DNA from: Alphaproteobacteria bacterium
Lineage (GTDB): Bacteria > Pseudomonadota > Alphaproteobacteria > Rickettsiales > SXRF01
Assembly: GCA_019243895.1 (NCBI GenBank)
Contig: JAFATP010000196.1
Coordinates: 1-21,745, forward strand
DNA: 21,745 nucleotides
Direction of reading: 5' to 3'
Under the pieces are notes generated by a model that saw only the letters and a program-made list of their open reading frames with translations, did not search any database and was not told the origin of the DNA. A program made the position numbers and the translations under genes. Position 1 is the first letter of the stretch; each line of letters starts with the position of its first letter. Positions 7,390 through 14,339 of the stretch are shown in pieces.

Positions 7390-8271
7390 ATGCCCTGGTG
7401 CGAATTTAAACGCCGTTCGGTGCTGACCGCCTCCGGGCCGGATGCACGCACATTCCTGCAAGGACTGGTTTCGGTGGACGTGCTGAAGCTTTCGCCGGAT
7501 ATGCCGCGCTACGGGCTGCTGCTCTCGCCGCAAGGCAAATTCGCCTTTGATTTCTTTCTCCTTTCGCGCGGCGCGGAGATATGGCTGGAAAGTGCCCGGG
7601 CGGCCGAGCTGCTTTCGGTATTAAGGCGTTACCGCCTGCGGGCGGCGGTAGAGCTTGGTCATCTTGCCGACGATACGGCTGTTTTCGCCATGTGGGGAGA
7701 CATGCCCCCGTCGAACATTTCGGGCGCCGTATTCGCCGATCCGCGACTGCCGGAGCTGGGCATGCGGGTGATCAGTAACCGGCAGGACGCGCGCGCCGCG
7801 CTGGCAACCGCCGGAGAAGAGACCGGCGAAGATGCGTACGATCTTCACCGCTTAACCCTCGGCGTGCCGGAGGGAGACAAGGATATGGAGGACGCGCGCG
7901 GCCTGCCGTTGGAATGGGGCATGGATGCATTGCACGGCATCGATTTCGACAAAGGATGCTATGTCGGCCAGGAAGTCACCGCACGCACCCGCTTTCGCGC
8001 ACAGCTGCGTAAAGCGCCTTTCGCCGTTCGTGCTGAAGCGCCGCTGCCGCCGCCGGGAACGAGAATAACCGCGGGCGGCGCCGATATCGGCGAATTGCGC
8101 TCCTCGCAGCGCAAGGTCGCGCTGGCATTGCTGAACACCGACGCATTGGGAAAAGCCGGCGGGGAAGCGGCGCTGCTGCACGCCGAAGATGTGGAATTGC
8201 GGGCTATTCGCCCTCTCTGGTTCAAGCCGGGGAAAGGGCCCGATACGCCTGTCCGCGAATCCTCTGGCTAA
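7390..8271 (+). CDS. ygfZ: YgfZ/IBA57-type folate-binding Fe-S maturation protein
   Basis: The 293-residue product has the GcvT-like fold of the YgfZ family. Its diagnostic motif, KGCYVGQE, sits at residues 188-195 followed by VTARTRFR, and Cys190 is the conserved family cysteine. Family members bind tetrahydrofolate and help assemble or repair Fe-S clusters, notably 4Fe-4S enzymes such as MiaB; the mitochondrial counterpart is IBA57. The N-terminal FLQGLVSVDV and LLSPQGKFAFDFFLL segments also fit. An AAGG (7380-7383) lies 6 nt before the ATG. Length is normal for alphaproteobacteria. It is a cytoplasmic housekeeping gene whose position behind TadE-like genes has no obvious functional meaning. 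Confidence 0.93.
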   Translation: MPWCEFKRRSVLTASGPDARTFLQGLVSVDVLKLSPDMPRYGLLLSPQGKFAFDFFLLSRGAEIWLESARAAELLSVLRRYRLRAAVELGHLADDTAVFAMWGDMPPSNISGAVFADPRLPELGMRVISNRQDARAALATAGEETGEDAYDLHRLTLGVPEGDKDMEDARGLPLEWGMDALHGIDFDKGCYVGQEVTARTRFRAQLRKAPFAVRAEAPLPPPGTRITAGGADIGELRSSQRKVALALLNTDALGKAGGEAALLHAEDVELRAIRPLWFKPGKGPDTPVRESSG

Positions 8272-8287
8272 AGCGGGCGGTTGGTTT

Positions 8288-8293
8288 TATACT
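8288..8293 (+). promoter_or_regulatory. Possible -10 for yqgE (leaderless start)
   Basis: TATACT (8288-8293) lies so that transcription would begin at about 8300, next to the ATG at 8301. The -35 is poor (TGGCTA at 8265-8270). No Shine-Dalgarno sequence precedes the ATG, which fits leaderless initiation but does not prove it. Confidence 0.2.
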
Positions 8294-8300
8294 GCAAATT

Positions 8301-8891
8301 ATGGTATTGCGATCATCCCCCTCGATGGACACATCCAACGGTTATCTCACCGGAACGCTGCTGATCGCCACCCCTTCGCTGCAGGAAGGCTGCTTCAGCA
8401 AGGCGGTGATTTACATTTGCGAGCACAGCCCGGGCGGCGCCATGGGCGTCATCATCAATCAACCCATCGCCAGCGTGCGCCTTGCGGAAATCCTTAAGGA
8501 GCTTGACCTGGTCACCGATCGCAAGATCGGCGATCTGCCGGTGTATTTCGGCGGGCCGGTGGAAGGGCATCGCGGCTTCGTGGTGCACACCGCCGACGTG
8601 GTGCTGGAAGATACCGTGACCAATAAAGAGGGCATCGCGCTCACCGCCAATATCGCCATGCTGCGAAGCATCGCCGAAGGCCATATGCCGCAGCACAATT
8701 TCCTGGTGCTGGGATATGCGGGCTGGGCGGCGGGCCAGCTGGAGGCGGAGATCGAGGCCGGCGGGTGGATCACTGCTCCGGCCACGCGCTCGCTGGTGTT
8801 CGAAACCAATGACGAGGAAAAATGGATGCTGTCCGCCGCCTCGCTGGGGGTGGATTTAAGCCGTCTTTCCGCTGAAGTGGGCCACGCCTAG
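8301..8891 (+). CDS. yqgE: YqgE/AlgH family protein (UPF0301)
   Basis: The 196-residue product contains the family pattern YLTGTLLIATPSL near the N-terminus, then FSKAVIYICEHSPGGAMGVIINQP (two blocks, about 32-55), VYFGGPVE, and the C-terminal LGYAGWAAGQLEAEI block. The fold is known from structures, but the molecular role is unsettled; the AlgH name comes from alginate regulation in Pseudomonas. No RBS precedes the ATG at 8301. An in-frame ATG at 8325 (MDTSNGYLTG) would give 188 residues, equally typical for the family, so the start is uncertain. The gap to ygfZ is 29 bp. The gene converges on pelG, with only 24 bp between stops and no strong terminator. Confidence 0.93.
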   Translation: MVLRSSPSMDTSNGYLTGTLLIATPSLQEGCFSKAVIYICEHSPGGAMGVIINQPIASVRLAEILKELDLVTDRKIGDLPVYFGGPVEGHRGFVVHTADVVLEDTVTNKEGIALTANIAMLRSIAEGHMPQHNFLVLGYAGWAAGQLEAEIEAGGWITAPATRSLVFETNDEEKWMLSAASLGVDLSRLSAEVGHA

Positions 8892-8915
8892 CCTTCCGTC
8901 TCCCCGCCTTCAATC

Positions 8916-10322
8916 TCAGGCGACCGCTTCTTCCCGGAAAGGCTTGCGCAGCGAGTTATTATTGGTGATGAAGGCGTGATATGGCAATTTGCGCAAATGA
9001 TTGAACAGCACCACCGAGGTGGCGACGAAACCCACCACGCACGCCAGGAAATAACCGTAACCGTAATAGGGAAAGCCCATATGCATGGTTATGATGGTGA
9101 AAATCGCATTGCATCCCAGGAACAGTGCCTGCGTCACCATGGCGGCGCGGCGGCAGTCGAAATAAGAAAGAATAATATATTCGAACAGCATCAGCACCTG
9201 GAAGAACGCGCCGAGGCAGCCTAAGCGGAAAATACCGATCTGCATGTAGTTGATGTTCAGAACCGCCAGCAGCCGGGCCGCCAGCACGATGGTGACGAAG
9301 CAGATCGTGCCCTGCACCACCGCGAAGTTGCGCGCGCTGCCGACCAGCGAGTCAATAATCGCCTGCTGATTCTGGCGAATCCGCGACAGCGGCTTATGCT
9401 CCAGGATATCGAAATAAAACTGCTTGTAGCGCACGAAGAAATTGGTTTCCACGCTCAGCATGAACACCGACATGGCGGGCACAATGGTGAGATAGGCAAA
9501 AAACATGGCGCTGTCGTAATCCGGATACATGCGCATTTTGCTTGGCAGCACGGTGGCCTCCGGCGAGAACCACATGATCCATTTGTCGATCCAGATGGCG
9601 GCATTATAGAAAATGCCTGTCACCGCCAGCTCCCAGTATTTGCTGAAATAATGGCGGAAGCCGTTGGTGGAATTGAGGGTGTAAGGATATTCGGCAAAGA
9701 TCTTGGCGACCAGCGAGAAGGCGATCCATGTCAAGCCGATGGAAAACCCGTTCAGCATGCCGGTGGCGCCGTAGGGGGCCTTCAGCAGCTGCGCCAGCAC
9801 CACGCCAAGCAGCATGCCGATGCCGAAGGCGCGGGTCACCGCCATGTAATCCTTCAAAGCCGTGACGAACACGGCCAGCAGCCAGATGGCGGAAATCAGA
9901 TAGAGGTTTGCGATGGCGGAAAGTTTCAGCATCAGCGGCAGCTCGACATAGCCGAGATAGAACAGCACCGCCACTGGCACCTGCAACAGCCACACCAGGA
10001 TCAGGGCCAGCAGCAAGATGCTCGGCGATTGCGTGACGTCCTGGCGGTGGATGGCGTCAGCCAGATAACGCGTGATGACCATAAAGATGGGCGCGGCCAG
10101 CACCAGCGAAAAGCCGAAGTTGTAAATGACGATAATGCGGAAATTCAGCAGTTCCTCCACGGCGAAGTAATTGGAAAAGAACAGCGTGATGGCGCCAAGC
10201 GCAATCGCCGTGAACACCCACGGGCCGACGGCGGCGAACGCGGCGTGCGTATAGGCGCGCGCCACGCCCAGCAGATCGTCCTTGTTGGTCAGTTTCTGTA
10301 ATACGAAGCCGATGCCTGCCAT
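8916..10322 (-). CDS. pelG: PelG, inner-membrane Pel polysaccharide transporter component
   Basis: The 468-residue, very hydrophobic protein has about 12 predicted membrane helices. It matches the PelG family (a MOP-flippase-like membrane protein): N-terminus MAGIGFVLQKLT, then YTHAAFAAVGPWVFT, the central WIDKWIMWFSPEA segment and FNHLRKLPYHAF near the C-terminus. By family knowledge PelG works with PelD, PelE and PelF in the synthase complex that moves the growing Pel polymer across the inner membrane. It is the last gene of the operon, 46 bp after pelF, with its own AGGAG shortly before the ATG. The length agrees with other PelG proteins (about 455 residues). Convergent yqgE lies immediately downstream. 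Confidence 0.93.
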   Translation of the reverse strand: MAGIGFVLQKLTNKDDLLGVARAYTHAAFAAVGPWVFTAIALGAITLFFSNYFAVEELLNFRIIVIYNFGFSLVLAAPIFMVITRYLADAIHRQDVTQSPSILLLALILVWLLQVPVAVLFYLGYVELPLMLKLSAIANLYLISAIWLLAVFVTALKDYMAVTRAFGIGMLLGVVLAQLLKAPYGATGMLNGFSIGLTWIAFSLVAKIFAEYPYTLNSTNGFRHYFSKYWELAVTGIFYNAAIWIDKWIMWFSPEATVLPSKMRMYPDYDSAMFFAYLTIVPAMSVFMLSVETNFFVRYKQFYFDILEHKPLSRIRQNQQAIIDSLVGSARNFAVVQGTICFVTIVLAARLLAVLNINYMQIGIFRLGCLGAFFQVLMLFEYIILSYFDCRRAAMVTQALFLGCNAIFTIITMHMGFPYYGYGYFLACVVGFVATSVVLFNHLRKLPYHAFITNNNSLRKPFREEAVA

Positions 10323-10368
10323 GTGTTTCTCCTATGTGCGCACCGGGTATCGCGTGCGCTTTCTTCCA

Positions 10369-11838
10369 TTACGCCATGCATTGTTCATATAATGCCTTAT
10401 AGGATTGCATCTGCTGGCGCTTATCATACCAAGTGGCGATGCGCTCGCGGAGGGCGTTGCTGCACGCCTGGTAATAATCGCGGTCGGTGAGCAGGCGGAA
10501 TGCGGCATCCGCCAGCGATTGCGGGCTGGAGAGCGGCACCACGGCGCCGCCCGGCCCTAAGCGCGGCGTCTCGTCAATGCGCCCCATGATCAGCTCGCGG
10601 CAGGCGCCCACATCGGTGGCCACCACCGGAATGCCGCAGGCGCCGGCTTCCAGAATCACCAGCGGCTGCGCCTCGGAAAGCGAGCTGAAAATCACCACGT
10701 CGATCTCCGGCATGTAATCGTCCACCCGCACCTGGCCAAGGAATTCCACCTGCGCGCTCAGCGCGTAATGCTCCACCATCGCCTGGCACTCGGCCACATA
10801 TTTGGGATCCTCGTCGGTGGGGCCCAGCACCAGCGCGCGGATGTCCGGCATGCGCGAACGCAGCGCCGCCACAGCGCGGATGAAGGTTTTGACGTCCTTG
10901 ATGGGCACGACGCGGCCGATGAAAGCCACAGTAGGACGCTCATGCGGTTTGCGCGGCAGCGCGGCGAAGCGCTCGATATCCACGCCGTTGGGAATGATGG
11001 CCATTTTAGCAGGATCGGCGCCGTCCGCCGTCTGTGCCTGCTGATTACCGGCAAACAGGGTGATGATGCGGTCAGCGGTGGCATACGCCACGCGCGAGTA
11101 ATTGGTGAAAGTTTCCATCCAGAAATCACGCAGCGAGTGGCGGGTGTGATCAATGGTGAGAGCTTTGATGGAGGTTTCGGTGAGCCAGTCGGCCAGCGCA
11201 ATCTCGATGCGGCGCTCGTTGGTATAAATGCCGTGCTCCGTCAGCAGCGCCGGGCGCTTTTTTTCCAGCTTGGCGCGTGCCAGCAGCAGTCCGGCATAAC
11301 CGGTGCTCAGCGCATGATAGACTTTGGCGTCCGGCAGCTTGGGCAGCAGCAGGGAATAAAGCGCCGCCACCACGGCGCGCCAGGACCAGAAATAATCCAG
11401 CATGGAGCTTTCGGCGAAACGCTCCTCATACATTTTCACAATCAGCGCGAAGGCTGGTTCACTGTTCAGCAGCGCTTCGGCGCCGATGGTGCCGTTATGG
11501 CGGGACATCGCCCGTCGCATCTGTTCGAAATCCTCGACCTTGGCGATATCGGTGGTGAGGTGCACCAGCGGATCGTGCAGGGCGTTAAAGAGAGCTTCGC
11601 CTTCGCTGTGGCTCAGGTTGCGGCCGGGAAGAATGCGCTGCAGGTGAATGTTGGTCAGGCCCGTCACATTATCCGGCAGCTGGTATTGCTGTTCCGGCTT
11701 TTCATCGCGCGGCAGCAATGACACCAGGTGGAAGCGCAAATGGTCCTGGCGCGTGATCAGCTCGTGGGTCCACGCCGCCACTCCGCCGCGCACATAGGGG
11801 TAGCTGCCTTCCAGTATCAGGCATACGTCCGCGCTCAT
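10369..11838 (-). CDS. pelF: PelF, GT4-type Pel glycosyltransferase
   Basis: The cytoplasmic glycosyltransferase that polymerises the Pel chain from UDP-sugars. The start at 11838 (MSADVCLILEG) gives 489 residues, close to the family norm. A longer open frame to 12060 would add 74 Arg-rich residues lying inside pelE and is rejected. GGGAGG 6 nt upstream of 11838 supports this. Residues 9-20 (LEGSYPYVRGGV) are the PelF N-terminal loop and TEHGIYTNERR (about 200-210) is family-typical. The GT4 part has IPNGVDIERF (about 282-291), FIGRVVPIKD (about 306-315) and the E-x7-E catalytic motif, E389 and E397 in SEAQPLVILEA. The start overlaps the pelE stop (ATGA). Confidence 0.96.
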   Translation of the reverse strand: MSADVCLILEGSYPYVRGGVAAWTHELITRQDHLRFHLVSLLPRDEKPEQQYQLPDNVTGLTNIHLQRILPGRNLSHSEGEALFNALHDPLVHLTTDIAKVEDFEQMRRAMSRHNGTIGAEALLNSEPAFALIVKMYEERFAESSMLDYFWSWRAVVAALYSLLLPKLPDAKVYHALSTGYAGLLLARAKLEKKRPALLTEHGIYTNERRIEIALADWLTETSIKALTIDHTRHSLRDFWMETFTNYSRVAYATADRIITLFAGNQQAQTADGADPAKMAIIPNGVDIERFAALPRKPHERPTVAFIGRVVPIKDVKTFIRAVAALRSRMPDIRALVLGPTDEDPKYVAECQAMVEHYALSAQVEFLGQVRVDDYMPEIDVVIFSSLSEAQPLVILEAGACGIPVVATDVGACRELIMGRIDETPRLGPGGAVVPLSSPQSLADAAFRLLTDRDYYQACSNALRERIATWYDKRQQMQSYKALYEQCMA

Positions 11839-12980
11839 ACCACGCCTCCCGCCAAGCTCGGGGGCACAATGCGCCCCACCCAAAGCATAAGGCTTTCCGC
11901 CAGCGCCGGGTTGGCGACGCGGTAAGCGTCGATGAGCGCCGCGCCCTGGCCGGCCACGGCGCGCAATTCCGCATAGCGCCCGGCGGCGTAGAGCGATTCG
12001 ATATACCACACCGTCAGCGCATCGGAGCGGAAACCGGCGCGCACGCATTCCGAAAACCATTCCGCGGCGCGCTCCGTCTCGCCGCCGCGCAGCATCAGCC
12101 GCCCGGCATAGATGCGCGCCTGCTCGTCCTGCGGCATCAGCTGGATGTATTCCATGTAAAGCCGCAGCGCCTCATCGCGGTTGGCGCGCTCGCGCTGGGG
12201 GTCGAGAATGCCGGTGAAGGCATAGGCGTCATAATGCTGCGCCAGGGCAATCACCACGGCCGGCTCCCGCGGCATGCGCTGGTAAAGCCCGGTTAGCTGC
12301 ATCAGCCGCTCCGAGAACTGATGCTCGATGATGGCCACCGCGGTGGCCGCCTGCACCCGGATGGTGTTGCTTTTATCCTGCAGCGCCCGGCGGAACGCAG
12401 GGGCGAAGGCCGGGTCGAACCGCACCGTCATGCGGGAGAGTGCCTCGCGTTTTTGCTTTTCGCTGCCAGCTTCCATCACGTCCATGAACGGCACCACGTT
12501 ATAGCTCTGGGCCGCCTCGTCGCGGCCGATGACGATGTTGTCGTAAATCACCTCCGGCGCGCTCGGCTCGCGGCTGGGGAAAATAGACTGAAACCATTCG
12601 ATGAACGGCAGCGAGGAGCGCATGTGCCAGAAATAAAAAACGATGGCCAGCAGCGTGCCGGCGCCGCCATAGACGCCCAGGAACGCGGTGGCGATCAAGA
12701 GGATCATGAAAAATCGCGCGTCCATGTCGCGCCGGATGAATAGCCGCGCCACCACCGCGGTTGCCAGCACCAGCACGGCGTGCACCAGCAGCGCCACCGG
12801 TACCATGTCCGGCAGGAATAGATACAGGTTCAGGGCATGCGCCAGCGTCATTATCAGCGCCAGCAGGAAAGCCGCCATCGCCCCCGGGCCCCGTGCGCGA
12901 TGCACCTCATGCACGTCGGGCGGCGCGAGGTATTGCTCGATGACGGGGTTGGTGGGAATCCAATGATGAAGACGGTTCAT
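11835..12980 (-). CDS. pelE: PelE, inner-membrane TPR protein of the Pel synthase complex
   Basis: The 381-residue protein begins MNRLHHWIPTNP. It has hydrophobic segments at about 33-57, 59-82 and 88-118, followed by a soluble helical region with TPR-like repeats (for example DEALRLYMEYIQLMPQDEQARIY, given here as about residues 268-290). The HEAT/TPR-like stretch around 175-225 (DKSNTIRVQAATAVA) also fits. In the Pel system PelE joins PelD and PelG in the inner membrane and helps dock PelF. It starts one base after the pelD stop, and its own stop overlaps the pelF start. Length and position between pelD and pelF match the standard operon. Confidence 0.92.
   Translation of the reverse strand: MNRLHHWIPTNPVIEQYLAPPDVHEVHRARGPGAMAAFLLALIMTLAHALNLYLFLPDMVPVALLVHAVLVLATAVVARLFIRRDMDARFFMILLIATAFLGVYGGAGTLLAIVFYFWHMRSSLPFIEWFQSIFPSREPSAPEVIYDNIVIGRDEAAQSYNVVPFMDVMEAGSEKQKREALSRMTVRFDPAFAPAFRRALQDKSNTIRVQAATAVAIIEHQFSERLMQLTGLYQRMPREPAVVIALAQHYDAYAFTGILDPQRERANRDEALRLYMEYIQLMPQDEQARIYAGRLMLRGGETERAAEWFSECVRAGFRSDALTVWYIESLYAAGRYAELRAVAGQGAALIDAYRVANPALAESLMLWVGRIVPPSLAGGVV
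11845..11850 (-). promoter_or_regulatory. pelF: RBS fixing the pelF start
   Basis: GGGAGG on the - strand, 6 nt before the ATG at 11838, is embedded in the 3' end of pelE. It decides the 489-residue pelF product over the 563-residue frame. Confidence 0.75.
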
Positions 12981-12981
12981 T

Positions 12982-14316
12982 CTATTTCTCGTGCAGGGTT
13001 TGCAGGCTGAACGTCACGTCGGCGGCGCGGGCGGGACCCGAGAGACGGTCCGCCAGCGCGATGCGGATCTTCTGCGCCACGATCTCGGCGCCGCGGCGGT
13101 CGGTGGTCGGCAGCACAATGGAAAACTGGTCGGACGTTCCCTGATAGTCGAACGCAAGATCTACCGAGCGCAACACGCTATCCACCGCCGAAGCCAGCAT
13201 GCGCCCGACCTCGTTGCGCGCATCGGAGCTCAGGGCGTCGGCGTTTGCCAGCTTCACCACGATCATCGACACATCGAAACCGACGCGCTTGGCCAACGCG
13301 GTAATGTATTCGGCGTGGCGCGTAAAATAGCTGTCGGTGAGCAGGTTGTGGTCCGGGTTAACCATGCTTTGCGTTTTGGCGGTCTGGTATTTACGCGCAT
13401 TGGCCAGCGCCATGCCCGCCCATTCGCAGACGGCGGCGAAGGTTTCGATGCTGCTTAAATGCAGATCGGTGAAGCCCAGCGTCTCGATCTTCAGCATGCC
13501 GAACGCCTCGCCGCTGGCGCGGTCCACCAGCGGGCCCGCCAGCACGCCCTGGCCGGCCAGGAGCATTTCATGATCGGCATTGGCCACGCACAGGGTCTGC
13601 CGGTTGCCGATGACGGAGCGGTAAAGCTCGGAATTAGGGGCGAAGCGCCGCTGGAACGGCTCATTCTCCTGCCAGCCGTGGCTTAAGATCAGGTTCAGGC
13701 CGCTTTCATCCAGCATGTAAATGGAAAAACGCTGCGGATTCAGCACGGCGGTGACGAGATCCTCCAGCCCCGTCAGCACCTGCTGCGGCGACAATGCCTC
13801 CATCTCGCGGGCCGCCTGATAAGCGGCCACGGAGGAGCGCAATTGCCCGGCAATGCGCTGCTCCAGCTTCTCCTTGCCGTCGCGCACCCATTGATAGGCC
13901 TGGGCGATTTTCTCCTCGCGCTGCTGCGCGGTTGCCAGCTCGTTCTGCAGGCTGCGGCGCTCGTTCAAATGCCGGTAGCGCAGCTCGCCCAGCACCACCG
14001 CCATAATCACCCACAACAGCGGCGTCTTGGTGACGGCATAGAGATAGTCATACATGTTCTGGTTCAGCTGCTGCGGCGGCAGATTGAACAGCAGCAGCGC
14101 CACCGCGGAGAGGGCGGCGGCGGCAAGGCCCTCGGCGGTGCCATACTGGCACGACACCAGCAGCACGATGATCCAGAACGGATGCGGGCACACGTCGAAA
14201 AACCGGTTGCCGCTGCCCAGCAGCCGGTCCAGCACCAGCAGCACGGCCAGGAAAAGCACGGTTTCCAGCAGCGCGGAGGCCCTTAGGCCAAGAATTCGTC
14301 GGTGTTGTTGTTCCAT
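12982..14316 (-). CDS. pelD: PelD, c-di-GMP receptor of the Pel synthase
   Basis: The 444-residue inner-membrane protein has membrane helices at about 13-33, 46-77 and 99-115. A charged coiled-coil-like stretch (about 117-158), a GAF domain (about 170-310) and a degenerate GGDEF domain (about 320-444) follow. The GGDEF signature is reduced to GTSDQF (393-398), so cyclase activity is not expected. An RxxD I-site is intact (R383, D386 in RSVD), with another Arg at R418. The 35-residue spacing R383-R418 equals that of the c-di-GMP-binding Args recalled for P. aeruginosa PelD (R367, D370, R402). Pel synthesis is therefore probably activated by c-di-GMP. The gene starts 23 bp after pelB, with AAGGG 7 nt before the ATG. 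No pelC lies between. Confidence 0.94.
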   Translation of the reverse strand: MEQQHRRILGLRASALLETVLFLAVLLVLDRLLGSGNRFFDVCPHPFWIIVLLVSCQYGTAEGLAAAALSAVALLLFNLPPQQLNQNMYDYLYAVTKTPLLWVIMAVVLGELRYRHLNERRSLQNELATAQQREEKIAQAYQWVRDGKEKLEQRIAGQLRSSVAAYQAAREMEALSPQQVLTGLEDLVTAVLNPQRFSIYMLDESGLNLILSHGWQENEPFQRRFAPNSELYRSVIGNRQTLCVANADHEMLLAGQGVLAGPLVDRASGEAFGMLKIETLGFTDLHLSSIETFAAVCEWAGMALANARKYQTAKTQSMVNPDHNLLTDSYFTRHAEYITALAKRVGFDVSMIVVKLANADALSSDARNEVGRMLASAVDSVLRSVDLAFDYQGTSDQFSIVLPTTDRRGAEIVAQKIRIALADRLSGPARAADVTFSLQTLHEK

Positions 14317-14339
14317 AGTCCTACCCTTCTTAGCATCCT

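Noticed and set aside
8892..8915. Bidirectional terminator between yqgE and pelG
   Set aside because: The 24-bp gap is C/T-rich with no dyad symmetry.
9396..10301. + strand open frame of about 300 codons opposite pelG
   Set aside because: His/Gln/Gly-rich translation arises from reading membrane-helix codons backwards. PelG is strongly supported.
10338..10359. Inverted repeat GCGCAC/GTGCGC between pelF and pelG
   Set aside because: Only a 6-bp stem with a 10-nt loop and no U-tract. It is too weak to call a terminator or processing site.
10768..11721. + strand open frame of about 317 codons opposite pelF
   Set aside because: Antisense to the conserved GT4 core, with no RBS or recognisable domain.
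11839..12060. N-terminal extension of pelF by 74 codons
   Set aside because: The added residues are Arg/Gly-rich, lie inside pelE in another frame, and the canonical PelF start with GGGAGG is at 11838.
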